Source: Tigriopus japonicus (Eukaryota > Arthropoda > Copepoda > Harpacticoida > Harpacticidae). From it: a DNA stretch of 64,000 bases. Below the pieces are notes generated by a model, which was given only the letters and a program-made list of their open reading frames with translations, had not been told where the DNA came from and ran no database searches. Below are positions 45,680 to 56,732 of the stretch, one piece after another (the first letter of the stretch is position 1; each line of letters starts with the position of its first letter). The stretch lies in NCBI GenBank assembly GCA_010645155.1, contig CM021317.1, positions 8,040,206-8,104,205 of the forward strand, read 5' to 3'. Made by a program: the position numbers and the translations under genes.

Positions 45680-48600
45680 TATACTCAAGCACGAGTCTTA
45701 TTGACGTTAACATCCCGCCTAATGTTAAAACTGGCCCCAGTGACCAATTTTCCTTTTCTCACCTTTTTAGGTAAGCCATAATCGTTGTCAAACGCCCGAG
45801 TATTGAGATGTGGAATGTGGAATGAGAAATGAATCATTTTCTCGTTGACAATTCATTCATTGAGAAACCATAGTTCTTGGCATTTGAGTGATCATTTGCT
45901 ACGTCTTTGAGGCTTACAGTGTAAAACTAGATCAAATCCGAGAGGCAGGTTGAGTGGGAGGAGGATTTTCCGCATGAAGATTGTGCCGTGCTCAAATGGA
46001 ATTTGCAGGCTGCTCGTAGAGTTTGCCAAGTGCTCTTTCTAAACAATGGTCCTGTACGACAAAGTGATAAGGTGCCTTGTCATTTGATCATCTTTTTTCT
46101 GGACATTTTTGCCGACTCTCTTTAGGCTCCTAGTGAGTCACATCCCCGTTGTGAGGGAAAATAAGCTTATTCGGACCCACGACGCTTAAGTTTAGATTCA
46201 TTTTCCATGATTCCCCAGTCCAGATGTCATTTATGCAATAATTCGGCTCGTATTAATTTTTTTGAAAGTCATGCTGTATGTACTGAGAGGGATGACATGT
46301 TCCATTCGGACCTGTTCCAAAAATAGGAATTCTAGCTCGCAGTGCAGATGCCGAGAGATGGTGTGGTGGCAAGTTCAAAAGACCGTGTGTTTCTTCTGTG
46401 TGTGTGTTCTCTCTCACGTCGAAGGCTCGAGACCCTCATCGTACTGTATGTAGCAGTAGTAAGAGTACCAGGGATGCTTTGGCACTCACTGGATGGAACC
46501 TCTGTCAGTCGGAGTGAAGCTACTTCTACTGGATGTACCAACTCCATATTCTTGCTTGCTCGAATGTGTGTGTTCCTAGTCGAGACAGTGTCAGACAGAC
46601 GAGGACGACGAGCATGCGTGTGAGTGAGACAGAGACCCCCGGAAGAAATCGGCTTTTCCCTCATTCCTCCCTTTGAATTGCATAACTTTTCCATGCCGCA
46701 TCTCAACACACTGAGTCCTACTGAGAACTGGATGAGCCCCTAGAACGACGCGGCGATTGCTCGGTGGAACCGGTTGGGGAGAAATAAACCAGTCACACTT
46801 TATCCATTCGCCATGCCCCACCATGTAGTATCACTTGGATGGGAAGGAAAATGAGATGAGAAAGAGCCATTGAGAACAGCTTCGCTTCTTAGTGAGTGAG
46901 TGGGTGGGTGGATGGGTGAGTAGTTGTAGATGGCAGTTGTTCCTGGCTCACCATTTCAAGCGGAACAAGTTCCACGTCTGAACCAAAGAGCCAGGAGAGT
47001 CAGTGGTGCAGTGTGAGATTCCATTGCTGGGTCAACTAACCACTGCACTATCAGGTTGAGAAGATCAAAATACATGGTACACATCTCCCGCACCGATGAT
47101 TACGTCGGGTTTGACATGAGCAGGGCGGTCTGAAATGAGGGAGGAAAGGGGACCTCTGCTTTGTACTATTGAAATTATGCTAAAGAGCGAAGAGTCGGAC
47201 AGAGATTCTATAATGAAGCATTAAGTGCGACTTAAGTAGGGTATGATTAGTTGCCTAATAAATTGAGAACATACTTGGATCATTCATTGACTCTCTCTCT
47301 TTATATTAAGAGTGTGATCAAGCGCCTTTGAATTTCAATTCTACGCTTATATAAGTACAGATATTCTGATGAATCAAAACAGTTCAAGTTGGCATGTTGC
47401 AATTGTTCCTCCTTGGGTCTGATTTTTGGTTTGGCAAAGTTTTGACTGGTTGGAAGCTTTTTGAGTCCCAGTTCAACTCTTTTCCTTTGCCACAAATAGT
47501 TTGCAGAAAATTGAAACTGGACTCCCATTGTCTGGGTCTGCTTCGGAAAAGAAGGAATAAAACTCGACGAGGGGGATCCAAGGCGTGTCTTTGCCGATCT
47601 TTGGCATAAAATTCACGCACCACGCCACAGAAACAGCAGACACAAGTGGAATCGTCGGAAAAAAAGAGAGAAAGGAAGAATATTCATAATGGAAGAAAAG
47701 GTTCCTGGAATTGACAAGACTTTCTCCTATTGTGAATCAGAAGGATTTAGTTACACTACGTAAACAAAAAGCACTCTTGCGTTTCTGACACAATTAAGAA
47801 TGTAAACTACTGTACTTGCTATACTAGTAAGTATTATCGATCCAAATTCTCTTACCTTCACCAGCACCGCTCACAAGATCATAATTAGGGACATCACCCT
47901 AATTGTTAATTCCTGCCTTTTGATGAAATGGTTAAAACAAAGTAATGGCTAAAATGATCTGCCTAACTCTGTCCTATGCCATTTTCACAAGACTTTTACT
48001 CAAATTTGATTCTAATAACGGAGAGCTGAATGTAAATAACTAAACAATTGCCCATGATATTTCATTCAAAATGGTTGTTAGGGGTCGTCAAATTATCCCT
48101 CTTTTTTTGCTATCAAAATTCACCATATTGCTTATAGAACAATGGATGATTGAATTAATGCTGCTTGTAAGAAAGCGTAGCTTTGGACCTATCAGTTTCC
48201 ATTTTTTGTGGCCAAATAAAGGAGAATAAGAAAAATCAAACTGATTTGACACCTCATCGGAACTTGTACTAAACGCCCACAAGTAGAATGGAAAACAAAA
48301 CGGCAAACAAGCCAACAAGCAAGTAAATAAATAATCCTTTGTTTGCTAATTAGATGATCCCATGATGGTAAATTGGTGAATTAAGAGTAATAAGATTGAT
48401 TTCAATCAAAATTGCCTTAATGATTACGATGAATCATCTTTGAATTTGAATTTAAGTGTTTTGCCCTAATTATGCGAGAGAGCAATGCGTGTTTCGCAAT
48501 TTGAAAAGGTCGTTAGTTGGCCAATTTGTTTGGCACACGCGCTCTTTTTTGAATAGTCATGTCAGTCTTGAAGCTAATTTTCGACGCTTTCGAAAATTTT

Positions 48601-49457
48601 AGTGGTTGAAATTTAAGCTTGTTTGATGCGTTTGACTTCTTTTAAAAAAATCTCTAAAAATAGACCATGAAGTTTTAATATCGTTATAACTTCAACAACT
48701 CCAAGAATCCAAGTTAGTTTACTCTTTCTCGGGCTTCTTCATTGTTTAATTAACTCCCTCACATTTTCTCGTCGAGAAAATGTGGCAAATGATCCTCCGA
48801 CACAATTTAAGATGAACAGACAAATTTTCTAAATATTCAAACGAGTGTTATATTTTCTGGGTTGGTTGTGTTTTGATACTCTAGTTCGTTAGCAGTGGCA
48901 AGTAATATTCAACCTTTGTATATGTGTACAAGGAGCTCCCTTTCATGTTGCTATTTCTGAGCATTCCATTTCTGATTTATTTTTTCAAGCTCCCAAAGCA
49001 TCGAAAGCTAACTTCACTGATCTTCACTTTGACCATCTAAGATTGGTAAGAAACTACTGGAAAGTGCAAATGTTTCTCAAACTTTCAAAATTGAAAGATT
49101 CAATCTTTGTGCCTCTCCCTAACCTAAGTATTCAAATTAAAATCGCTTATAAATCTTTGAATGCCAAGTAGATCTCCCTTGTTCAAAGGAACTGACATAT
49201 CATCAATTTCTTCTTAGTTAGCCCAAAGTCCCAAACTGGGCGAATCTAGAGCTAGGCGAATCCAGCCTTCCGGTAGAGAGAAATGAGACCAAACCAAAAA
49301 CAGACATGTGTGACAATTTATAGCGTATTCTTAAGTCTTCTTTTCTCTGCCCACAAAAAAAATCAGCCTTTGGACTGAATTCCTCACCAAGATGATGATG
49401 ATGTCAGAAGATAACCCTTCTTCCATGGTGACGAAGGCCGGCCGGGTTAAGAGTAGG
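45680..49457. other. no supported gene
   Basis: A 125-codon minus-strand frame at 46332-46709 and its plus-strand counterpart are both open; neither product is recognised. A short palindrome lies at 48760-48784. Confidence 0.4.
48760..48784. other. 12-bp perfect palindrome
   Basis: CACATTTTCTCG, one T, then the exact complement. It stands alone, without longer flanking inverted similarity. Confidence 0.6.
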
Positions 49458-49462
49458 ATAGA

Positions 49463-49914
49463 CCAAGAAGCACTGGAATCATGGAGTGGGAGGCTAGTAA
49501 TGAGAATAATGATTTCCAGTAAGAACAATTCAATTATGTTCTTCTGCAAATGAGACCTCGCATATGCTGACAAGAATACGTATTTCAATTTTCAGCTCAA
49601 TCGAACGTCGGAGACAAAAGTTTTGCTCACTCAAAGTTCAGTGCAAATCCTACCGAGAATGAATGAACTAGCCCTTTTGTGGTAATCGTTTTACCACAAA
49701 AGGGCGAACGCTTTCATTCTATGCTCTCTTCAGTACATAAGTTTGAGAAGGCATAACTTTTCACTCCGGCATTCGATTGGGCTGAAATTTGAAATACGTG
49801 TTCTTCTCAATTTAAGCCAGGTCTCATTTGCAGAAAAACGCAAATGGTTCGTTTCTGCTGGAAACCATAATTCTCATTACTAGCCTCCCACTCCATGATT
49901 TCCGTGCTTCTTGG
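49463..49914. mobile_element. 452-bp foldback MITE
   Basis: The element is palindromic along nearly its whole length, centred near 49690. The ends are CCAAGAAGCACTGGAATCAT and the near-identical complement at the right. Further in, blocks such as GGGAGGCTAGTAATGAGAAT, CTGCAAATGAGACCT and CGTATTTCAA recur in inverted order. The core is CCCTTTTGTGGTA with its complement. ATAGA flanks both sides (49458-49462 and 49915-49919), a possible 5-bp duplication. It has no coding capacity and the family is unrecognised. Confidence 0.8.
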
Positions 49915-49919
49915 ATAGA

Positions 49920-51354
49920 CGTACGTTCATAAATAGAGCTTACTTAGCCATTCCAGGCAGGCAATCTCTGGCTGAAGGGAGCTGGCTCTTTTTTGTGGCA
50001 TATCCACTAGGGTTCTGGACTTTAATGGACAATAACTGGAATCCCTTCGAAGATGGCCAGTAAAAAGAAGGCAAGAACGCAGAAAAGTTCGCCTTCGGCG
50101 GTCTTTCTTTCCAGAAGGCCTATGTAAAGCTCCCTCTGAAGGTCCAGTTGGCCTCGGAGGATTTGTAAACCAATAAAATACGTACTTGAATCATTTATCA
50201 GTTGACCAAGCTTTTGTTGATATTTCGGTTAGTGTAATAAATGGCCTTTTGTATTGTAAGAGGATTGGTTGCAGAATAACGGAATTTGCTGAAAAGCTTT
50301 TCAAATCCCATTCAACACAACATATGAACCAAAGTTTAAAGTTGATAAGGCAATTAGTTGAAACTAAGTGAAAAAGTAAAGTAAATATTTGAAGTTAATC
50401 TTCATTTGTGCCTTTATTTGGAACACGGAAAGTCGCAATTTGCCCGCAAAAATCAAGGAAATGTTATGCCTACCCGGTGATAAAAACGGAAGAGCAAGCC
50501 ATGTTGGCAACTCGGAAATGGTTCATATCGAAAAAAATATACAAAGCTCAAAACGCGGCATGTAACAATCAAGTCAGAGTCCAAATCCTATTTTCAAAAA
50601 TTACACTTCGCGGGAAAAAAACCTCGTCGCTGAAGTTTTGAACTAGGGGGGAAAGGCTTTTTTCTGACCCTTCGACCAATCATTCAAGAGTCAGAGATAA
50701 TATTATCAGTTGTTCCGTTTCTTTTGGAACATCCGGTAGTTCGTCAAGCTGATTTACGTAAGTCGTAGAAAACGATATGGGCATTGATTTTCATTACAAT
50801 ATTGTAAGTTCTTAGTACCTTTTTGACGAATTACGATTGTTGGATTTGAATTATCTGATGCACAAAACATGGCTCAAACATGGACATCCACGGTACGTGA
50901 TTTGATGAAGTTCATATTCTTTTGGAAAGGGCGCTTTATTCCTAGGCAGCCTTCTTTGCATTAGTTACAATTGTTTGGTCTTGGCCATTTTCAATGAAAG
51001 AACATTTTTGACGCTTCCAATATTACTCTTTCAGTTGTCACCCTTCGTTTTTCCAGTCAAATTACCTATTTATTAATTATTATTAACATGTGTTTAACAT
51101 GAACAAAATTGCTTTCAATTCTAAGTTTTTCGAATTAGTCTAATTGCATGTCAGTTTAATGTCTCTGAAGATTTGAGAGCCCGACCATCCTTAAGGGACC
51201 AAACTGCAATGAGAACGGATTGTGTTTCCGCACATGCGCAAACTTGGAGCAGAAAATCACTTTGTATCTGTTTCTGCGACGATGCGTACGCAATCTTGGG
51301 CTAATTCAAGTAGGCTCCAATCAAGTTTCATGACAAGGATCCCCTTCAACGTTG
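49920..51354. other. no supported gene
   Basis: Short open frames at 50186-50371 and 50408-50641 have no splice support or family. Otherwise AT-rich. Confidence 0.4.
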
Positions 51355-51362
51355 CTGAGTAG

Positions 51363-52704
51363 TAGAGCTGTGCATCGGATCCGAAAAGTCGGATCCGATC
51401 GGATCCGAATCCGATCGGATTCGGATTCGTTCGGATTGACGCAAGAATTTTCGGATTCGGATTCGTTCGGATTTTAGCGCGAATTTTCGGATTCGGATTC
51501 GTTCGGATTTGCCAAAACCTGTCTGATTCGGATTCGGATTTGCGAAAAAAATTTCGGATCCGACGTCTTCCGAAACCAATCCGAATTTTTCATTTTACTT
51601 TTTTATTTCAATTCACAATATTTTCATTATGAGACCTTTTTTGTTTGATGATTTAAATGCAATCTCCTGCCTTCAACTCTGAATTTTTTAATGACTNNNN
51701 NNNNNNNNNNNNNNNNNNNNNNNNNNNNNNNNNNNNNNNNNNNNNNNNNNNNNNNNNNNNNNNNNNNNNNNNNNNNNNNNNNNNNNNNNNNNNNNNNNNN
51801 NNNNNNNNNNNNNNNNNNNNNNNNNNNNNNNNNNNNNNNNNNNNNNNNNNNNNNNNNNNNNNNNNNNNNNNNNNNNNNNNNNNNNNNNNNNNNNNNNNNN
51901 NNNNNNNNNNNNNNNNNNNNNNNNNNNNNNNNNNNNNNNNNNNNNNNNNNNNNNNNNNNNNNNNNNNNNNNNNNNNNNNNNNNNNNNNNNNNNNNNNNNN
52001 NNNNNNNNNNNNNNNNNNNNNNNNNNNNNNNNNNNNNNNNNNNNNNNNNNNNNNNNNNNNNNNNNNNNNNNNNNNNNNNNNNNNNNNNNNNNNNNNNNNN
52101 NNNNNNNNNNNNNNNNNNNNNNNNNNNNNNNNNNNNNNNNNNNNNNNNNNNNNNNNNNNNNNNNNNNNNNNNNNNNNNNNNNNNNNNNNNNNNNNNNNNN
52201 NNNNNNNNNNNNNNNNNNNNNNNNNNNNNNNNNNNNNNNNNNNNNNNNNNNNNNNNNNNNNNNNNNNNNNNNNNNNNNNNNNNNNNNNNNNNNNNNNNNN
52301 NNNNNNNNNNNNNNNNNNNNNNNNNNNNNNNNNNNNNNNNNNNNNNNNNNNNNNNNNNNNNNNNNNNNNNNNNNNNNNNNNNNNNNNNNNNNNNNNNNNN
52401 NNNNNNNNNNNNNNNNNNNNNNNNNNNNNNNNNNNNNNNNNNNNNNNNNNNNNNNNNNNNNNNNNNNNNNNNNNNNNNNNNNNNNNNNNNNNNNNNNNNN
52501 NNNNNNNNNNNNNNNNNNNNNNNNNNNNNNNNNNNNNNNNNNNNNNNNNNNNNNNNNNNNNNNNNNNNNNNNNNNNNNNCAAATTTTCGGATTCGGATTC
52601 GTTCGGATTGAATGGAAGCTCTCGGATTCGGATTCGGATTCGGATTAAAGAAATCAAGTTCGGATTGGATTTTGGGGACCTTTCGGATCCGATGCACAGC
52701 TCTA
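51363..52704. mobile_element. non-autonomous hAT with TTCGGA array
   Basis: The TIRs are TAGAGCTGTGCATCGGATCC on both ends (right end complemented). They are flanked by an exact 8-bp duplication, CTGAGTAG (51355-51362 and 52705-52712). Next to each TIR lie tandem copies of TTCGGA / TTCGGATTCG. The middle is an assembly gap, so the true size and any coding content are unknown; the visible inner sequence near 51600-51696 is AT-rich and noncoding. TAGAGCT at the end is shared with the dimer at 13665-16705. Confidence 0.92.
51697..52579. other. assembly gap (883 N)
   Basis: A run of N inside the hAT element. Apparent 300-350 codon frames across it are artefacts. The flan­king TTCGGA repeats explain why assembly failed here. 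Confidence 0.99.
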
Positions 52705-52712
52705 CTGAGTAG

Positions 52713-53541
52713 AGAGTGCTAGTACATGATGTGAAGTAGTAAGTTAGGACAGATTAATTGGAGTTTTAGTCAGAATAGTATATAGATTGGTTGGTACGTA
52801 AATATAGCGAAATAGAGGAGGCATTCCATGCCTGCAAAGTAACAGTACGTTTATGATGTGGCTCATGTTTGAGGCAGATGATCGACATGGTGTTGTCACC
52901 TTTATGTTTCCTCTCTGTACCATCATGTTTAAGCAAGCAATTCTAGTAATGCTCAGGCTGATTGTTTTCAGTCATTTACAGGAATGGCAATCTCCAATTG
53001 TGCAATTTCCAAGTAATCGCAAGTGCATAAAAAACGCATTAGATCTATCCCGGAACAGCTTCATTGTTACTTTTACCACTTTGATGGGCCTCGTTCACTT
53101 AAAAGTTATTGAGCGAACCCTTGTAACGTGAACGGGTTGCATTTCGAATCCTAGCTCTTGGCACTAAAAAAGTATGGCTAAAACGTATTTAAGTTGAAGA
53201 TATGCTACTAAAATAGGGGATTATAAATTTGTTTGTTTAACTTTTTAAGAAGACTGAAAGGATGGCCGGATCAGATGATGTAACATAGGAAAAATTGCTA
53301 ACCTTACTTCAAGAAGCGACACTTGAAGATACCTTGAGATAAATTGGAAAGGCCTGATAAACGGTATTGTATATTTGCAGCACATCTATTAAGTTTCAAA
53401 TTCAAGTAATGGGCTGCAAGACACATTAGTCTGGTTTCATTTGTGTTTCTAATAATCGACGTTGAAACTCAATCAATATGTCAAGTTTACTAAATCGCAA
53501 TCACCTACTGTGCTGCGGCAAAATGCTGTAAATGCCTACCG
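52713..53541. other. no supported gene
   Basis: A 92-codon plus-strand frame at 52853-53131 has no support. Possibly part of an older, decayed retrotransposon flank. Confidence 0.35.
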
Positions 53542-54083
53542 TTGTTTTGGAAAGTTCAGTCGACAGAGAAAGATCCTACAAACCAAATGCATAAAGATTT
53601 GCAGGTCGGTTTCAACAACATCTTAAGAGAACTGAAAGGAGTAAAGTTGAAAGACATGGTCAAGATCGGAGACTTGCATGACGAACTGGGATACCTCTCG
53701 ATCAACCAGATAGCCACAAAAAGCAAACTTGTGGCAATTTGGAAAGCTCGAGACTCCTCTTCACACCCATTCCACAAGTTCTCCCATCAACTCGCAAGCA
53801 GTCCGGACGAACGCGTCTCACGGAGCAAACCACGAGGGGATGTGAGACCATTCGACCAGCTCCAATTGGAATTTGCCCGACCTTTATCAATGTCAAGATC
53901 TCTAGAATATCTTGTCTCAATCAACCCGGGACTCACCCTCGCTTCGTGTCTTTGAAGAAAAGATTGGAGAGGCGGTGACCCTCCTTCCCATCTAAACCTT
54001 CCCTAATAATCTTAGCCGCCTTACCCCTCACCCCCGCCTTAAAAGCTAATAAGCTTACCTTTTGAATACAAAAATAAATAAAT
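53542..54083 (+). pseudogene. 3' end of a non-LTR retrotransposon (RT C-terminus)
   Basis: The frame contains LKDMVKIGDLHDELGYLSINQIATKSKLVAIWKA (quoted in parts: KIGDLHDELGYLSINQ, then KLVAIWKA). This is the pattern that follows the reverse-transcriptase core in crustacean and insect non-LTR elements, where a sentence like LGxLSxNQ precedes a WKA motif. After about 53880 the homologous reading continues in another frame (FINVKIS ... RFVSLKKRLERR), so there is at least one frameshift. The copy is 5'-truncated and ends at 54083 in AATAAATAAATAA, a simple-repeat tail typical of these elements. It cannot make an active protein. Confidence 0.62.
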
Positions 54084-56545
54084 AAGTTGTGATACCATAT
54101 TCGAGAAAATCAAAATTTTATATTACATATTCAGATGCTTCTTAGTACTCTTAGCAATTCACCTGATATATGTTTTGAAACTTTCAGCATACACCAACTA
54201 TCTACGTAGAATTGTGCGTAACCGAAGTCCTGTTTGATAGAATTGGATAAAGACCAGGATCTTGGAAGACCATTTCGGAAATGAAAGAACCGATTTCAAA
54301 TCTCCGTCTGGTTTCGAGCCTTTCAAAGGATTGAAGGACGGAATGAAGTGAGCAAGAGCCAAAAGGGTGGTGGATGACTGGTTGTCTTTATATTTGCTTG
54401 CTGCTCACGGCATTGGCTGTCAGCACAACAAAAAACACCCACACAACCACACAACCACCACACCAGCTTCCAACATGAGACCCTTTTAGAAATGTCCGTA
54501 TTCCGGTCGCAAGACGTTTTTTTCTCAGTCTCATATCCTCATTCGGATTGGAGTTCAGACTTGGTGATGGTGGTGGTGGGAAATGGGGACCTTCTTCGTA
54601 GTAGTACTACTACTACTACTACTCACAGTGCCCGGAATCGTGGTGCAAGTCTGTTTGTGACAAATTTTCGCGGTCTTTTTCCCATTTCCGTCCATTGCTT
54701 TTTGAATGAGAAATTCTTTTGTAGTGTAAAGAAAGGGAAGGAGGAGGAAGGCAATTTAGTCGGGCTAAAAGGAGTTCTTAGTGTAGACCATGGTTTTGAA
54801 CCGTGAACTGATGAGTTCCATGGGACTTCCAAATGTTTGATGCCTCGCCAGGTTCGAGTAAACTCATGCTTTCCATCTCATATGCATTTGAGCGAATATT
54901 TTGTGCACCAACGGAGAACCTCTGCATCTTTCTCGAAACGACGGACATACGGGTTGTTGTATTGCTTCATTTTACGTATTCTGGTATGGCCAATCCAGAT
55001 TCTTGAAGCCGCAAGGTCTGCAATGCAAGTCTTGTTCCTTCTGGCACCATGAGCATGTCTACAGGGTTCAACTTAGGTTTGTTTCCACTTTTCTACTTTC
55101 AGAGACTGATTGCCACGGAAGGGTTTCTTTTCAAACATCAATAGTCTCAGAAAAGAAACAAAGGCGAGTCAGGAATTGTTTTATCAAAGGCAGGAAGAAA
55201 ATTGCAGGGAAACGAATTTAGTGCTTCCCTTTCGTATTGCCTCAAGAGTTCAAACTTTGAATTGTGCTCTTTCGAAATCTTGTAAAATGTCAAATAGTTT
55301 AATTATAAGAACACAGAGCTCTTCAAAGACATGATAGTTGCAAAGTTGAGCACACTTGATTCCTGTGGTTAAGGGTCTTCCTTGGGACCCTGTTCAGCGC
55401 AATAAAAACCCTAGTCTTGGCCCATCCTCAACACAAATAGAGCTGTCCAACGTCGTCTTGTTTCATGGGACAACACTGCCGCAATTCTCGCGAGATAAAT
55501 GCCTCCCAACAAGCTCATGAGGGTGCGAGGGCCTCACGACGTACTACATACATACAGTACACACACAGTCAGTGAGCTCCTCTTCTTCGTCTTCTTGAAC
55601 TTCCTCCTTCTTCCCTCCGCAAAATATACCAACGCCACAAAAAGGGAACCAGAAGCCAGAGCCCGGCCTTTACGTCCCTTGCTAGTGATCGTTCAACCTC
55701 ACTCTTGTAGCAGATACTAGTGCACAACATAGCATGGTAGGGCTGAATTCTTGGGGCAGTCTCCAAAGAAACAAGAACACAACAAGATCAAACGCTGAAC
55801 TTTAGCTTTCCTGGGTCTGTTCCACCCATTTTTTCGCTCTCTATATTAGTTCTCTCTAATGAGAGGACCCTGCATTGGACAGTCAAGCTCTGCGTTCGCT
55901 GTCTTGAGATAAATGAAAGTTACGTGGTTGCATGTCTGGACACTTTAGTGTCCCAAAAGCTCATGATGGCGAGCTTTTCGCCAAAGGCCCCTACATGCGA
56001 GCAGAAGTGTAGATAGATAGCTCTTGAAACATTCAAAGGAGGCACTCCCACTGCCATGTGTGCCTTTGATCACCAACTTGGATAGAGATACTTATTAGAT
56101 CACTTCTTCCCCAAAGGCCACAATGGATCGCTATCTATGATCTACCATCCATGGCAGGCGAAAGGTAAAGGGCGTCTTTCCATAGTCATGATTGACAGTT
56201 GCATGTATTGATGGAGCTAGGATTGGACTTTCAGGTGATCAATCTCGAACAGGAGTGGGAACTTGAGTACTCGAGGAGCTTTTAGTGGGGTTAGCGAGTT
56301 GATCTTGGTGGTGTTCATTGGCTGTTTAAGCCCTCGAAATGGAAAAGGCTACAACTTCGCACGAACACACTAAGTTAGCTCAATGCTGTTGGTTTTAAAC
56401 TGAAGGCCTTAACTGGAACAGAAATAAGAAACGAAGGCCGTGTCAACTGTTTTGGTACACAACATTTTCATAAAGTGAAGGTGGAAAGATAGAGTCAATT
56501 ATTGAAGTGGTTCCATGATCGATGGTGGTGTTAATATTAGCCCGA
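54084..56545. other. no supported gene
   Basis: An ACT array lies at 54601-54625. Open frames at 54492-55334 on the plus strand overlap one another in different frames and no product is recognised. Confidence 0.4.
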
Positions 56546-56732
56546 ATGTTAGATGCACTAATTCAAATGGCTCAAGCATACCGAAGTGGAGTTTAAATAA
56601 CTCTGCTCGAGTAAAGTCTCTGTACATAACCTGCGCCTGAAAGTCAGCTGATGTACAGAGACTATACTCAAGCAGCATTATTTATACTATGCTTTTGTAT
56701 ACTTGAGCCATTTGAATTAGTGCATCTAACAT
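56546..56732. mobile_element. 187-bp palindromic MITE
   Basis: The arms begin ATGTTAGATGCACTAATTCA and continue AATGGCTCAAG, with the inverted copy at the right end. A second inverted pair (GTCTCTGTACAT) lies near the centre. The ATGTTA...GCA..TAATTCAAA layout is shared with the MITE at 17351-17552 and the solo end at 36084. No clear target duplication. Confidence 0.75.

Noticed and set aside
51627..52712. 300-350 codon frames on both strands
   Set aside because: They run through the N gap; the translation is unknown residues.
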